A stretch of 64,000 nucleotides of DNA from Serinus canaria (Eukaryota > Chordata > Aves > Passeriformes > Fringillidae), in NCBI RefSeq assembly GCF_022539315.1, contig NC_066314.1, positions 49,909,180-49,973,179 on the forward strand, read 5' to 3'. The notes beneath the pieces are model-generated. The model had not been told where the DNA came from, made no database searches, and worked only from the letters and a program-made list of their open reading frames with translations. The stretch's first letter is position 1. The number at the start of each line of letters is the position of its first letter. Below, one piece after another: positions 1 to 11,461 of this stretch. A program made the position numbers and the translations under genes.

Positions 1-2474
1 CAGTCCTTGCATTTCATTTGGTTGCTCTGCCACAGGGATGAGAAAGGACAAGATGTGTTTGCAAATGCTGTCTAGGGGGATCAGGAAGCTTTGGGAAGGG
101 AAGACTGTCAGGGCTGAAGACATCGTAAATGTCCTGAAGCCAGGTGAGGACTGTTGGGCTGAGGGGACATGCAGGAACTGTAGCCAGCCCTCTGGGCCAA
201 AATGATTTGTGATGAAAGAGTTAAGCAGTGCTTGTATTTAAACAGCCTTTGGCTGATTCCAGTCAGAGAGCTTAGGAATGTCCTCTGCTCTGCACACTGT
301 TTTGTGAGATGGTGTGTGTCCAGAGAAGGCATGAGGTGTGAGCTGTGTCTGTGTGTCTGCATTATTCTCTCAAGTGTCTCTGGATGTAACTGTGTCCAAC
401 AGACTGCAGTTATTGCACCAAACCACTCTGACCTTTGCCTCCAGAACCTACTGGGTGGAGCATGATGTCTGCATCATGGAGAGAAGGGCCCAGGGCTGTG
501 CTGTAGACAGTGAAGTGGCTGCAGTGTGCAGTGTGAAGGTGGCCAGAGTGAGTTGGCCTGCTAAGCAAACCCACCCTGGAGAAGAAGCGGGGTTCTTTGC
601 ACAGCCTCATTATTTGGTTGGCTGCGGACTCAGGAAGACTGTTTTGTGTTTTCTTGTGGTTGGTTTGTGCTGATGTGGCTCTTTTCCACCCTTAAGAAGT
701 TCAGTGACTTATCCAAGTTGTAATTTGCTGCAGCACAGAAAGACCTGACTTAGCCCCAGAGCCTTTTGCTGGAAGTCATACAGGACAGTTGTCATCTCTT
801 TGCCCATGTGGACCTGTGCATGTCCCTCTGTGTTGTGGTACCGACAGGCAAGTAGGCAACATTGCCCTCTTCTGGACTGACTGTAGGCACTGGAGGAGCA
901 TCTCTGATGGAATGGCAGATCAATCCTCTTTCCACTGCAGAGCTAACACCCTTTCTGTGTCTTCATTTCCCATCCAAATCTTGGTGGCTTTTACAATAGC
1001 CAGCTTGGATTAGAGGATACTTTTCCGCAGCACTAAGTGCCTGGGCATCCTGAGCCATCATGACTCCTCAGGGTCAGGCCAAGCCTAAGAGAGCAGAGTG
1101 AAGAATGTCTCCTCTCCAGATAATGTTGTCTCCAATGGAACCAATAACCAACAGCTCTGAAGGGCAGTGAACATATGGTTGAAGGTGTGAGGGTCATGCT
1201 GCTGACCTTTGTCCTGAGGGCTGTCTCTCAAGGGGATGAGAGCAGTGCTAGGGAATGGTCAGGCTAACCTCTTTCCCCACGTCTTCGATGCCTTTTCAAT
1301 TAAAACACAAATGTGTGTATTGTGCAGAGCTGGAGGACAGACTGAGAGCTGCACAGAGCCCCAGGGGATTTGGGATTTTAAGTGCACAGGCCATGCTCAC
1401 CCGTAGCAGGGGAGCAGAGGATGTCACTGAACAGCCTCTACATTTTCCTTCTGACCCTTGAAGGAAACACAAATTGAGAGAAAGAAAACCCAATCAGCCT
1501 GAAAATGAAATATTTAGTAGTGAAAGGATAAGAGGGATCAAACGTAGACTTGAATACTTTTATAAAAGTTCCCTTACACTGGTAAGATGATGGCTAGATC
1601 AACTATCACTGGTGGTCCCCCTACAGGGACAAACTCGAGATTCTGCCACAGCTTTGGTGGAACTATGGCAGTGTGCAGAACTGCTCCATTCCTTGGCTTC
1701 CCAAATATTCAGCAGGGATCTGTGTCTTCCCTTCCCTTGTCAGGCTCCTTGGAACAGGGTCTGTCTCTCACAACATGGTTATGTGATACCTCTTACAGTA
1801 GGATTGCCAGGCTCCTCAGGGACTGGCAGTTAACATGTGTTCCCAAAGGAGAAAGGAGTGGCATCTAAAATGAGTCCGAGGAGCTGTATTGGTGACTCCT
1901 GCTAAGCAAGGCAGAAGTAAGCAGTTGCCCAGCCAGTGCTACTGTGGAAAATGAATCAAAGGCCTCATCACTTTTAAATAAGAAACACTTCAAAAAAGAA
2001 AAGTATTCTGTTGCCAGAAAGGGCATCATTAAGAATTCATTGCAACTTCTGCAGCCAATTTTCCAGCCTGGTGCCTTGTCCCACTTGTCTTGCTCCAGCT
2101 CCAAAGACAGTGGAGGCTCTTCCATGAGTATGGAGGGACAAATGGAACCTGAATACTAAGATGAAACCTGAAGAATGGCTGGGGGGATCTGGGGACCTCT
2201 GGGGAGAAGTGGCTGAAGGAGGGAAAAACATAGCCAGACATGGAGCATGAGGAAGAGTCAGACTTGCCCACAGACTTGTGAGCAAATAGGCACAAACCTG
2301 CCTCAGCTGCCTGCTGCTGCCAGATCACAACACATGCCTGGGGATTTCTTTCTACTCTGTCCTTTCCCTTCCTGAACATCTGGAGTTGATGACTGGGGAT
2401 TCCTAACATCCAGAAATGGCAGCGTTGGACCAAGGTCCTGAGCTGCAAGACAGTGATGCAGCTGACAAAGGTGG
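1..2474. other. No gene recognised
   Basis: Unique-looking non-coding sequence. Open frames are short and compositionally random on both strands. No known repeat recognised. Confidence 0.6.
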
Positions 2475-2580
2475 CCAAGCCAAGCCAAGCCAAGCCAAGC
2501 CAAGCCAAGCCAAGCCAAGCCAAGCCAAGCCAAGCCAAGCCAAGCCAAGCCAAGCCAAGCCAAGCCAAGCCAAGCCAAGC
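2475..2580. repeat. CCAAG pentanucleotide tandem array (about 21 copies)
   Basis: An almost perfect head-to-tail run of CCAAG. The pentamer contains no stop codon on the minus strand in any frame, so it produces artificial Leu-Ala-Trp-Leu-Gly repeat peptides that extend neighbouring open frames. The copies are uniform, which suggests recent expansion and length polymorphism. Confidence 0.97.
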
Positions 2581-5500
2581 TGAGCTGTATCATGGGGTGG
2601 AATCAGCAGGACAAAGAGGAGCAGGTTAAATCTATAAAGGCTGCAGTGTCTGCGCCTGTTGTGTGTGAGTGCCTTCAGATAAAGAAAGTGTCTGCTTAAT
2701 GTCATGATACCTGCTTGTCTGGAGGAAAAGGGACTTCATTTTGGGCTTTGCTCAAATTGGGCATTGGGCCAGAAGACACATGAGATTCCCAGCTTCTCAT
2801 CCCTTTAGGATAAGTGGGGAAAGAGATGTTGCCTCTGTTTCTCTGTTGCCTCTGTTTCTCTGCTGTACATTTTCTGTCTTGTGTCACAACCACAAGATTT
2901 CCTACCTGTGACACCTGTTTCTCTTTCTCTCTGCTTCTCAAGTGGCAGCCAAGGAGATAATTGGTATTTTTGACTCTCTCTGTTGAGCCCTTTGTGCCAG
3001 GAGCTGCCAGATGAAGCTGTGAATTATATAATAAGGGTAAATTAGAGGCTTTTCAAGGCCATATTACCATATCCGTGAGGGTGGTGCCCTCCTTTTCGGG
3101 CCATTGTAGGAAACAGGGTTTAGGGGGAAGAGGAGCAAAGAGGTGTCAGTGGCATTGATGGTGGCTGTGGTGGCCAGGAAAAGGATATTCTGGCTCCTTA
3201 GTGTCACTGGAGGTGCTGGGGTGGAGCACACAACTCAGGAGAGAGAGAAGCGAGGTTGGACACAGACTGATGGGGTGGAGGTGAAGGGTTTTTAAACTCC
3301 TGTAGAGCTGTGGTCTGATGTTGGAGGGGTAGGTGGGTGCCAGATCCCTCACTGGTCCTTCTTCCTCCCTCCACTGCTGCAGGGAGCTGAGCTAGAAGGT
3401 TGAACTTGCCAGGGCAATGTCCAGAGAAGCCAAGGCTTGAGTGACCTCTGAAAAGCCCTCAGCACCCACGACTGCCAGGTGACAACTCTGCTCCCAGATG
3501 AGTAGTCTGCTTCTCAAAGAAGGCATCATGGGCCCAATCCTGCCTCTCTAAGGAGGTTGTCCTGCCTGCGCAGCAGGGAGGGAACACCAACCCAGTGGTG
3601 GAGGGGTGAGAGGGAGAGAGGGGATCCTGCACGTTTTGCTGTTCCTGTTGTCTCAGAGCTCCTCTGTCTACATCTGTGCTGGGTTGTTTGACCTTGGGGT
3701 TGATGGGGAGACACTGCTCCCAGATCCTGTACAGAGAAGGGGGCACTGATTTCCCCTGCCCTGTTGTGCAGTGTGTGTGCCTGAAGGTGGAACTACCTGA
3801 GGCATGTTAGCCAGCCCAGAAAGAGGATTTAGATGACAGATCTCCTTCCTGCTTTCAATTGTTGCTATGCAGGCGTGCTTTGAAGGGGTTAGATTTACCA
3901 GCACAGCTTCTCTACACCCTTATGCCCTCTCAGAGGAATAAGAAACTCATTGCTTGAAGGCCTTGGAGCCATCACTTTGGCATATTATGGAGTCTTTCCA
4001 CTGAAAAGTATAATCTGCAAGGTCACTACATCTGTGAATTCACACAGCTAGAGCATAACACACTGTCCTGGAGCTGAAGACACTGAAGAATTCCCCTCTG
4101 GCTCTGCGGGAGCAATGGACTTGCCTGGGTCTCTTGGAAAGTGACATCCCTTGTTCCCCAGATAGAGTTCATGAAACACCTTTGGGAAATGGAAAAGATT
4201 TGTCTCCCTGGGTTTCTCTTCACTCCACTGAGTCCCAAGTCTGGTCAGTGTGGTGGATGGAGGGAAGCTGCACATGATGGCAGCCAAACCTCTGAGCTTC
4301 TTCTGCCTGGCTACCTGTGAGAACCAGCCAGTCACCCAAAACACTGTCAGAACAGGCACAGGTTCTCCTCTCACCTCTGCTTTACCTTCTAGGCCATCAG
4401 CTCCCTCCTCCCTTCCCGCAGACTCTGTTTTCCTCACAATTTTTGACCACTCCCTTCACACTCTCCTTTTTTCCTGTTTTCTCTGTTCTCCACCTTTCTT
4501 CACTGACCCTCACCTCTCTGTTTGCTGGGGAATAATGATTTATTCTATCTCTCCTCCCTTTCACTTTCTTGATATTTTCTCTCACCATCTTCCATCTGTT
4601 ATTCTTTTCCCATTTCTCCATTTCTTTCCTTCCATTCAACCTCCTCTGTCTTCTCCCATGTCCAGATATTTTCCCCTCTGATATAATGTCTAATATAATT
4701 CCTCACATCTTGAGTCATACAGACCTGCAAGGAAATGGTTTCCCACAGGGAAGCAGAATGTGAGAAATATCTTTATTCACCAAAAATTAAATATTGACCA
4801 TATGGGATGGGAAAAAAAAGAAAAAGCAAAAAGGCAAAAAAAGGCAAAAGCCAGCTCATTGTACAGAAAAGGATGAAAAAAAGCCAAAACTTGTTTTTTT
4901 TTTTTTTTTTTTTTTTCCACAAGCAATATTCACAACTGGGTTTAGAGCATTTCTCCTCAATGTGCACTGAAAGCGCTGCTAAGGTTCTCAGGCACTGCAG
5001 TGGGGCCAACCTGTGCAGCACTGGGGCAGGCAGAAGGTGGAATCTGGGGGGAAGCTGAGATACAATCAGTGTATGAAACAAACTTAGTGTGTGAGTCAGC
5101 TGGATATTCTCTGCTGCAGTCATTTCTGAGAGGGTGTCTCTGCCCAAATTACTCCAGTAGTGACTCTTTCAGAAATGGCTGTGGCTGTGGGATGGAAGGG
5201 CAGGGGGCATCTTCTAACACATTGCCACACCATCAGACATAGGAGCCTGGTGAACACTCAAAGCCTCCCTGGGAAATACTTCCAGGAGGGATCAAGCACC
5301 TTGCCCTACAGACACATTCCCCTGCTGGATCTCCAGATCTCTCCTGGCTCCTTATTGAATGTTTTAAGTTGTAACCATCTTCTTCCACACACTGACCCCA
5401 GAGATGACCTACTGCAGTGCCTGAACATCACCCACGGGCTGGAATTTCTTAACAAAGACTGCGGAACAGAGGAAGTCAGATTTGGGCAGAGGCATCACCT

Positions 5501-6601
5501 CATAAATGACTGAAGGAGAGCAAGTAACCTACTGTTCTTGCAGGCAGGGGACAGACTCAGCACCACACAGAATGACTCAGAGAGCAGCTTTGGTGGGCAG
5601 AGAAAGAAAATCTCAATGAATCCCGCAGGCCTTTCTGTTTCAGTGATCTATTAAACAAACCATACCTCTATGTACAGCAAGTACAGGCTTGATCCCATGT
5701 GATCCTGATATTTTTAGCAGCTTGCTCATGGGACTTTTTGCTTCACTAGCAGGAGCCCTAAAGCCAGAGCCCAAAGATTCCTCATTAATAGGTAGATCTC
5801 AGGTGAAAATCCAGGTCTGCAAGTGCTGCAGTGAGAGACACAAGATGTTTGATTACAAGAAAAATGTCTTGGGATCTAGCTGAACCAGCTGTTCTACAGC
5901 TGGATCTTAGGCTAATTCACTGTGTAACCCTGTTGGGATCCATGGAGATGGAGAGAGGTTGGACAGGCAGGCATCTGCTTCATCAATGCTTGGGACAGGC
6001 CGTGGTGTAAGGGTGGTGGAGCAGAGTTGGATCTTGATGCACACTGAGGCTGCATACAGGCAGGAGATTGGGAAAGGAACTGGCAGAGTGGTGGCAATGG
6101 GATGTGCCTTCCAGCAGAAACCTTGGGAGGGTATGGTGTTTCTCTGCAGGGCACCAGGTCTCTCCCCCTTCCCAGCTGATCACAGGCCAAGCTGAGTGTT
6201 CTGGTGAGGGGCAGGGTGTCCAAGCCCTGCAGAGGCTGTGGCTGTGCTGCCTGTGTGAGGATCTGTACCATGACCAGGCTCTGGGGCTGCAGCCGGGCTC
6301 CTCTGCTCTGTGATGTGGAGCATGTGCTTCCAACCTGCTGTTATAAATGAGGGGATTTGGTGGACAGGAAAGGATTCCCCTGATGGGTCATCTCCTTCTA
6401 CTGTCACCATCTGGAGCCATCTGCACAGAAGAGATTCCTTGGATCTGCACCAGGGTTCCTTGGACAGCACACATCCAGAAAGCTCTTGCCAGAAACATTC
6501 CCTGCAGACAGCCATGGCATCAGGGTTTCTCATCCTCTAGGTGGGGCAGCCCTCGCAGCTTACTCCTCTATTTCTGGGATCTCAGGCAGGTAAAACGCCT
6601 C
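2581..6601. other. Non-coding, with low-complexity tracts
   Basis: No gene recognised. It holds a direct duplication of a 17-bp word (2829-2862), a pyrimidine-rich tract (about 4430-4680), an A-rich stretch (4808-4880) and a 23-nt T run (4894-4916). Confidence 0.6.
4894..4916. repeat. Poly(T) run, 23 nt
   Basis: A pure T homopolymer next to an A-rich segment at 4808-4880. It could be the tail of an old minus-strand retrocopy, but no parent sequence is recognisable upstream of it. Confidence 0.9.
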
Positions 6602-6638
6602 CTGGAAGAAGGCACAGGTTTTCTGTGCCTTCTTCCAG
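6602..6638. repeat. Perfect hairpin, 16-bp arms
   Basis: Arms 6602-6617 and 6623-6638 are exact inverted copies separated by 5 nt. This is the first of three fold-back palindromes within 1.2 kb. Confidence 0.95.
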
Positions 6639-6654
6639 CGGGAGAAGGCACCAG

Positions 6655-6731
6655 GCTTCTGCCTGGTGGTCACCTGGAGATGATCATACAGGTCTCTGTA
6701 TGATCATCTCCAGGTGACCACCAGCAGAAGC
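6655..6731. repeat. Near-perfect palindrome, 36-37-bp arms
   Basis: Arms 6655-6691 and 6696-6731 are inverted copies with a 4-nt loop (GTCT) and one single-base bulge. The inner 29 bp (6663-6691 and 6696-6724) match exactly. No transposon sequence is associated with it. Confidence 0.95.
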
Positions 6732-7707
6732 AGCAAATTTATCTTCACAGAGATTGTGACCTTTCTTCAAATGAAGGAAATATTTTGTGGAAAAGCAGCA
6801 GAAAATTTGCCATATCAGCATGAATCAAAGCTGTCTGCATTTTCTCCTCCACTGAGGATTCTAAAATTACAAATGATCTGAAGAAGGCAAACAAGGCAAA
6901 AGTACTGGCTATTCCTTCCCAAGCGAGAACATTGAGTATCCTGGAAATGATTAAACATCTAGTTTAAGAGAAAATTCAAGAAAAAGTATCATAGTAAAGA
7001 AATAGCTGATGAAATTCCTCACCAAAATGTTTAAACCAAATTTTTGAAAGCCTTTGAAGTGCTGTTGGCCAGTATTAAGGAGAGAGGGAGAACACTGGGA
7101 CAGATGGACCTTCATGACAATCCAGTACATCCATTCTTCTGCGTTATTGCACGACTTATCCAGCCTCTGCCAGCCTTGTGCCAAGGTCTGCCCAGCAGGG
7201 CTGCTGCAATGCTCTGACATGCCAGGTAACTGTTAGCCTGATACTAAGATCATCTGACAGACCTGAGAGGAAAAGAGCTGCATTTGAAACTTCCCAGCAT
7301 TGCAGCAGTGAGACTCAGAACAGAGTTTCTGCAGCTGCTGTTTCCAGTTCTCCCAGCACACAGTTTTGCACTGCATGAAATTCAGATCTTAAGACTATTT
7401 GCTGTGGTCCAAAAGGGGAAGTGGGATATAGTGGTAGAAAAAAAGTATAAATGTGCACAGCAGCAATCAGACAAATGAAGAGGAGAAGGGACTATATTTA
7501 GCTTGCGTTTTTGTTGAATGAAAACATATGAAGCAGCACACCTCTGGAGACATGCTTGCCTTGGGGACCAGAGTGCCCACAAAGGCAGCTGTTGTCACCA
7601 AGACCAGGCACATCAGGTGACATGAGAGAGAACCAGCTGTGGCACCAGGGTAGAGGAATCCTCTAAGCAGCAAAATTTGGTTCATGACAAGAATGCTGAT
7701 GTCATGG
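6732..7707. other. No gene recognised between the palindromes
   Basis: Mixed, unremarkable non-coding sequence with no repeat family recognised. Confidence 0.55.
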
Positions 7708-7771
7708 TTTTCTATCCGACCACTTCCCATATGTACACAGGAGTACGTATGGGAAGTGGTCGGATAGAAAA
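7708..7771. repeat. Near-perfect palindrome, 29-bp arms
   Basis: Arms 7708-7736 and 7743-7771 are inverted copies with one mismatch and a 6-nt loop (ACAGGA). The short loop and the high arm identity suggest a young event. Confidence 0.95.
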
Positions 7772-8044
7772 TCCCCAAGATTTTATTGGTGAAAATAGAC
7801 AAGGAAAAAGTTGAAACACATGGCTTCATGACCCAAAGCCTCTTCTGAACCAGGATAGGTCTTGAGACAGGGAAGTCACTGTGGGATTGGTGCTGGGAGG
7901 TGCCAGGCTATATTACATCTGCTAATGACCTTGTTTGCAGTTGGCTGCAGGTCCTCTCTCGAGCAGATGGCAGGCACACTCTACACCACTCACCTGTGGG
8001 ATACAGTGCTCAGTGTCCCTGAGTTAATCTCCAGGTGAGCTCCC

Positions 8045-8475
8045 CATGACTGTCCAGAACCTTAAAAATCACAAGAATACAAAAATGTGGGAGGCAAAAG
8101 GAAGGCCTGGGAGATGCTGGCCGACTGCTAAATGGGGCAGGTGCCCTGGTGAGACAGGGCATTGAAAACACTGAGGTATTGAGTGGCTTCTCCAGCCCAG
8201 TCTTTAGTAACAGTACTGGCCTTCAGAAATGCCAGGGCCCAGAGACTGGGGGAAAATAGGGAGCAACTTAACCTGTGTGGAAGAGGATCAGAAAATATTT
8301 AAGCTAACTGGGCATGTGTAAGTCCATGGACCCTCATGGGATGCATCCAACAGTGCTAAGGAAGCTGGCTGGTGTCATTTCAAGGTCAATCCAAATAATC
8401 TTTGAACATTCATGGTGAGTAGGAGAAGTGCCTGAGGATGGGTGGAATGTAAATGTCACCATGGAAGTCTCGGTT
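8045..8475 (+). mobile_element. CR1 LINE fragment (ORF2, before and into the RT region)
   Basis: The sequence matches my memory of avian CR1 ORF2: GAGATGCTGGCCGACTGCTA, AAATGGGGCAGGTG, AAGTCCATGGACCCTCATGG, then GGAGAAGTGCCTGAGGATGG. The translation is broken by stops and frameshifts. Both ends are eroded, so the limits are approximate. It is an old, inactive copy. Confidence 0.75.
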
Positions 8476-10800
8476 TATAGGAAGTCATGGAAAGTACTGT
8501 GCCAAGGGGAAAGGATAGAACTGAAATTCCTCTGTGTTTTAATGGCATGCCAGAACAGAGGGGTGATGCTGCATGCAGAAATCCATGCATTTCTGGTTCC
8601 TGCCAAGTTGGAACAGTATTGGTGAGGCAAGGTTTATAGAGGGAGATAAATTAATTTTTTTGGACAAGCCAAATTAAATGTAAAAATGGACAAGCTCCTT
8701 TTGGACTTGCTGCATTTACCTCCTCCTATGGGCCTGACATGCTGTTCATTTAATTGTGCTTGTATCCAAGCTGATCCTTCACACAAACCTTGCTGCTCCT
8801 GCCATCTTCAGACATCAGACTTGGAGTAGCCTTGAGCTTTAAATATAGATTCCTATTTTCACAAAGACCAAGCTGTAAAAGCAACATTCCCTACTCTCAT
8901 TGGTGACCTGGGGAAAAAAGGAAACCAGAGATTAGGGATTTGTTTGATGATGTCCTTGCATATGAGCACCCACTGTGACAATCCACACGTGCAATAAGGA
9001 AGAAGAGGATCAGCTGTTCCTCCAGGTAGTTGAACTGCAGTTCAACAGTTAATCTTTCAGAGCTGATCTTTGCTATAGTATGGCTTGTTCTCACATTGAG
9101 CTCACATGGTGTTCAGGTTGACTCATGAACCTGTCACACACTGGAAGCATTGCTTTCTGACAGGTAGTAGAGCCAAAAGAGAGCAGGGTCTAAAGCAAAA
9201 CCTTCATGGATTTGCCAATGAAGGCATGTCTTGGTGAATCCTAGGAAATGGAGTGTGTTCTTATGTTTCAGATAAGCTATAATGGTTTGGCTCCTCCTTG
9301 AGGGGAGGGAACTGAGTCCTGAGCAAAGCAAATAGTAATAAAGCAAACCACATGGTAATCTAGCAAACCAAATGGTATGGGCTAGCAGGGAGTGAGATAC
9401 TGCAAACAGAGTGGATAAGACAGAGCCTTGTTCCTTGAAACTCCCACCAATGCCAAAAAGAAACAGAAGAAAGAGATGTCTATAAGCACAGGGGTGAGGG
9501 GGAGAGGGAGAGTGTGTGAAACAGACACTAGGGGAAAGGGATCCCATACAACACTTGAGAGACATGGGTCCTGCAGCCTTTGTGTTCATGTCAGTGCTTG
9601 TGAGAGTGAGACAGCCTGTGGGAGAGAGCCCCAGATGGCTCCTGTGTGTGTGTGTGTGATTGGGGACTGAGAGCCTGGCACAAAGAGGGGCAGCCAAAAT
9701 GGAGCATCTCCAATCTCCTCCCTGCCTGGGAAGCCCCTTAAGGGGCTTGGAGTTGCAGTGGGGTGACACATTCTGTGCAAGGATGGGGAGATGCAAGAGC
9801 TGTGCACTGACCTCTCTGGCTCAAATCAGTGATGCCACCACATCACTGTGGGAGTCACCACATCCTGCTGTCTGTACAATGCCTTCCCTGTTTTGGTGCT
9901 TACCCTCCATCCCCACCAAACCTGAAATACCACCCGACTGCTCTGCAGGGTTGAGGATGGAAGTGAAGGAGAATGGTTGAATAAACCTTTTCCCATCCAT
10001 GTACACTGGGAAGCCAAGAAGGACTAGTAAACATGCCCTGGCAGGTGGTAGCTGCAGTCTTGCTCCCACAGCTTGTTCTGCTGCCTTTGTGTTTGTGCCA
10101 TTTGAAAGAAGAGCAGGAGGCAGACAGCTTTCGTCTTGCTCTCAGGAGGCTCCTCCACAGAGCCAAATGGCCAGCACAGCATAGCCAGGTCCTGCAGCTG
10201 GCCAGACCCAATCCTATCTCACCACAAACTCCCAGTCTTGGAAAGATAGGAACATAGTGCTCCTTCCCAGCACCTGTTTAGCTTGAACACATGAGCTATC
10301 CTGCTCCTGCTGCTTCTGCTTGCCATCCAGTGCTCAAAGACCCCTTAGTTTTGGTCAGGGCTCAGGCCTTTTCAAGCTCTACAAGACTGAGGGAAACATA
10401 AGTGTGTTGACAAAACAAGGGTTTCTGCAATGCTCATGCAGTGTGAAATGCAGCTCAGCTCTCTGTCAGCTGGCGAGACAGCAGTGTGAGCCAGGTGCTG
10501 GGAACAGCCTGAATGGTTGAGTGGCTGTCCTCAGAGAGACTAAAAGCTAGAAGAAAGGCATCCCAGCAAAACTCTGGAGTTGGGAAATGACTCCATTGCT
10601 GCAGGTCCTCAGGAATCTGGAGAGGGAGATTCTGGTTTCCAGAGCCATTTTTAGTGACCTGGGTTATCCAAGACATTAGCTGAGTGCTGGTGAATACTAA
10701 ACAAGACCTGTGGGAGATATTCTGGAGGAGAAGCTAAAGACGGGTGGGTGACCTAGCACACACACCAGTGTTCAGATCTCTGATTCACTCCTTGACTGAC
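8476..10800. other. No gene recognised
   Basis: Non-coding. It contains an 18-bp perfect palindrome at 9029-9046, a tandem-like repeat of AGCAAACCA/ATGGTA (about 9338-9376) and a short GT microsatellite (about 9643-9658). Confidence 0.55.
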
Positions 10801-11461
10801 TGTCCTGGATTGTAAGCTGTGGTTTGGGGGTGTGTATTCTATTTCCCATCTGTTAGAGGTGGGGCAGTTATCTTCTGTTAATTAGGCAGTTTACTTTATC
10901 TCTTCCACACCCAACCCTCCCTCCAGAGAGATATCTTCTGTTAATGGGGCATTGAGTCTCACTGCATGACTGATAAAATTACAGCATCCCATTGTGAGAT
11001 GCTCTGCCCAGAGGGAGGAGCCAAGCATTCCTACCTGGATAAAATCTGAGACTTGGAACACCACAGGCAGCCTTTTCCCACTGGGTTCCCCGAGGAAGAC
11101 CAGGCCCATCTACACCACCACTAGATCTCCAGAAGAAAACTGCACCTTCCTATAAAATCACTGCTTCAACAGAACCACACCTGCCACTGCAGGACTGCAG
11201 CCACCAGTTAATTGGACTGCTACCAACACCCTGACCCACAGGGTGTCAGGCTGTATTCTAACTCTGTCAGTGTTACTGCATTTTTTATTTAATTTTTATC
11301 TTATTCCCTAATAAAAAACTATTATTCCTACTCCCATATCTTTACCTGAGAGCCCCTTAATTTGAAAATTATAATCATTCCTTGGGAGGGGGATCGCATT
11401 TTCCATTTCAAGAGAGGCTCCTCCCTTCCTTAGCAGTCACCTGTCTTTTCAAACCAAGTCA
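10801..11461 (+). mobile_element. Solo LTR of an endogenous retrovirus, with 5-bp target duplication
   Basis: The element starts TGTCCTGG and ends AAGTCA (TG...CA), flanked on both sides by CTGAC (10796-10800 and 11462-11466). Inside are TATAAAAT at 11151-11158 and AATAAA at 11310-11315, in the order expected for U3-R. It looks like a common passerine LTR family. No gag, pol or env sequence is present, so internal recombination between LTRs probably removed the body. A 5-bp duplication would fit an ERVL-type integrase. Confidence 0.75.

Noticed and set aside
2029..2705. Minus-strand open frames with a Leu-Ala-Trp-Leu-Gly repeat peptide
   Set aside because: They exist only because the CCAAG array has no stop codons; the flanks have no protein-like composition.
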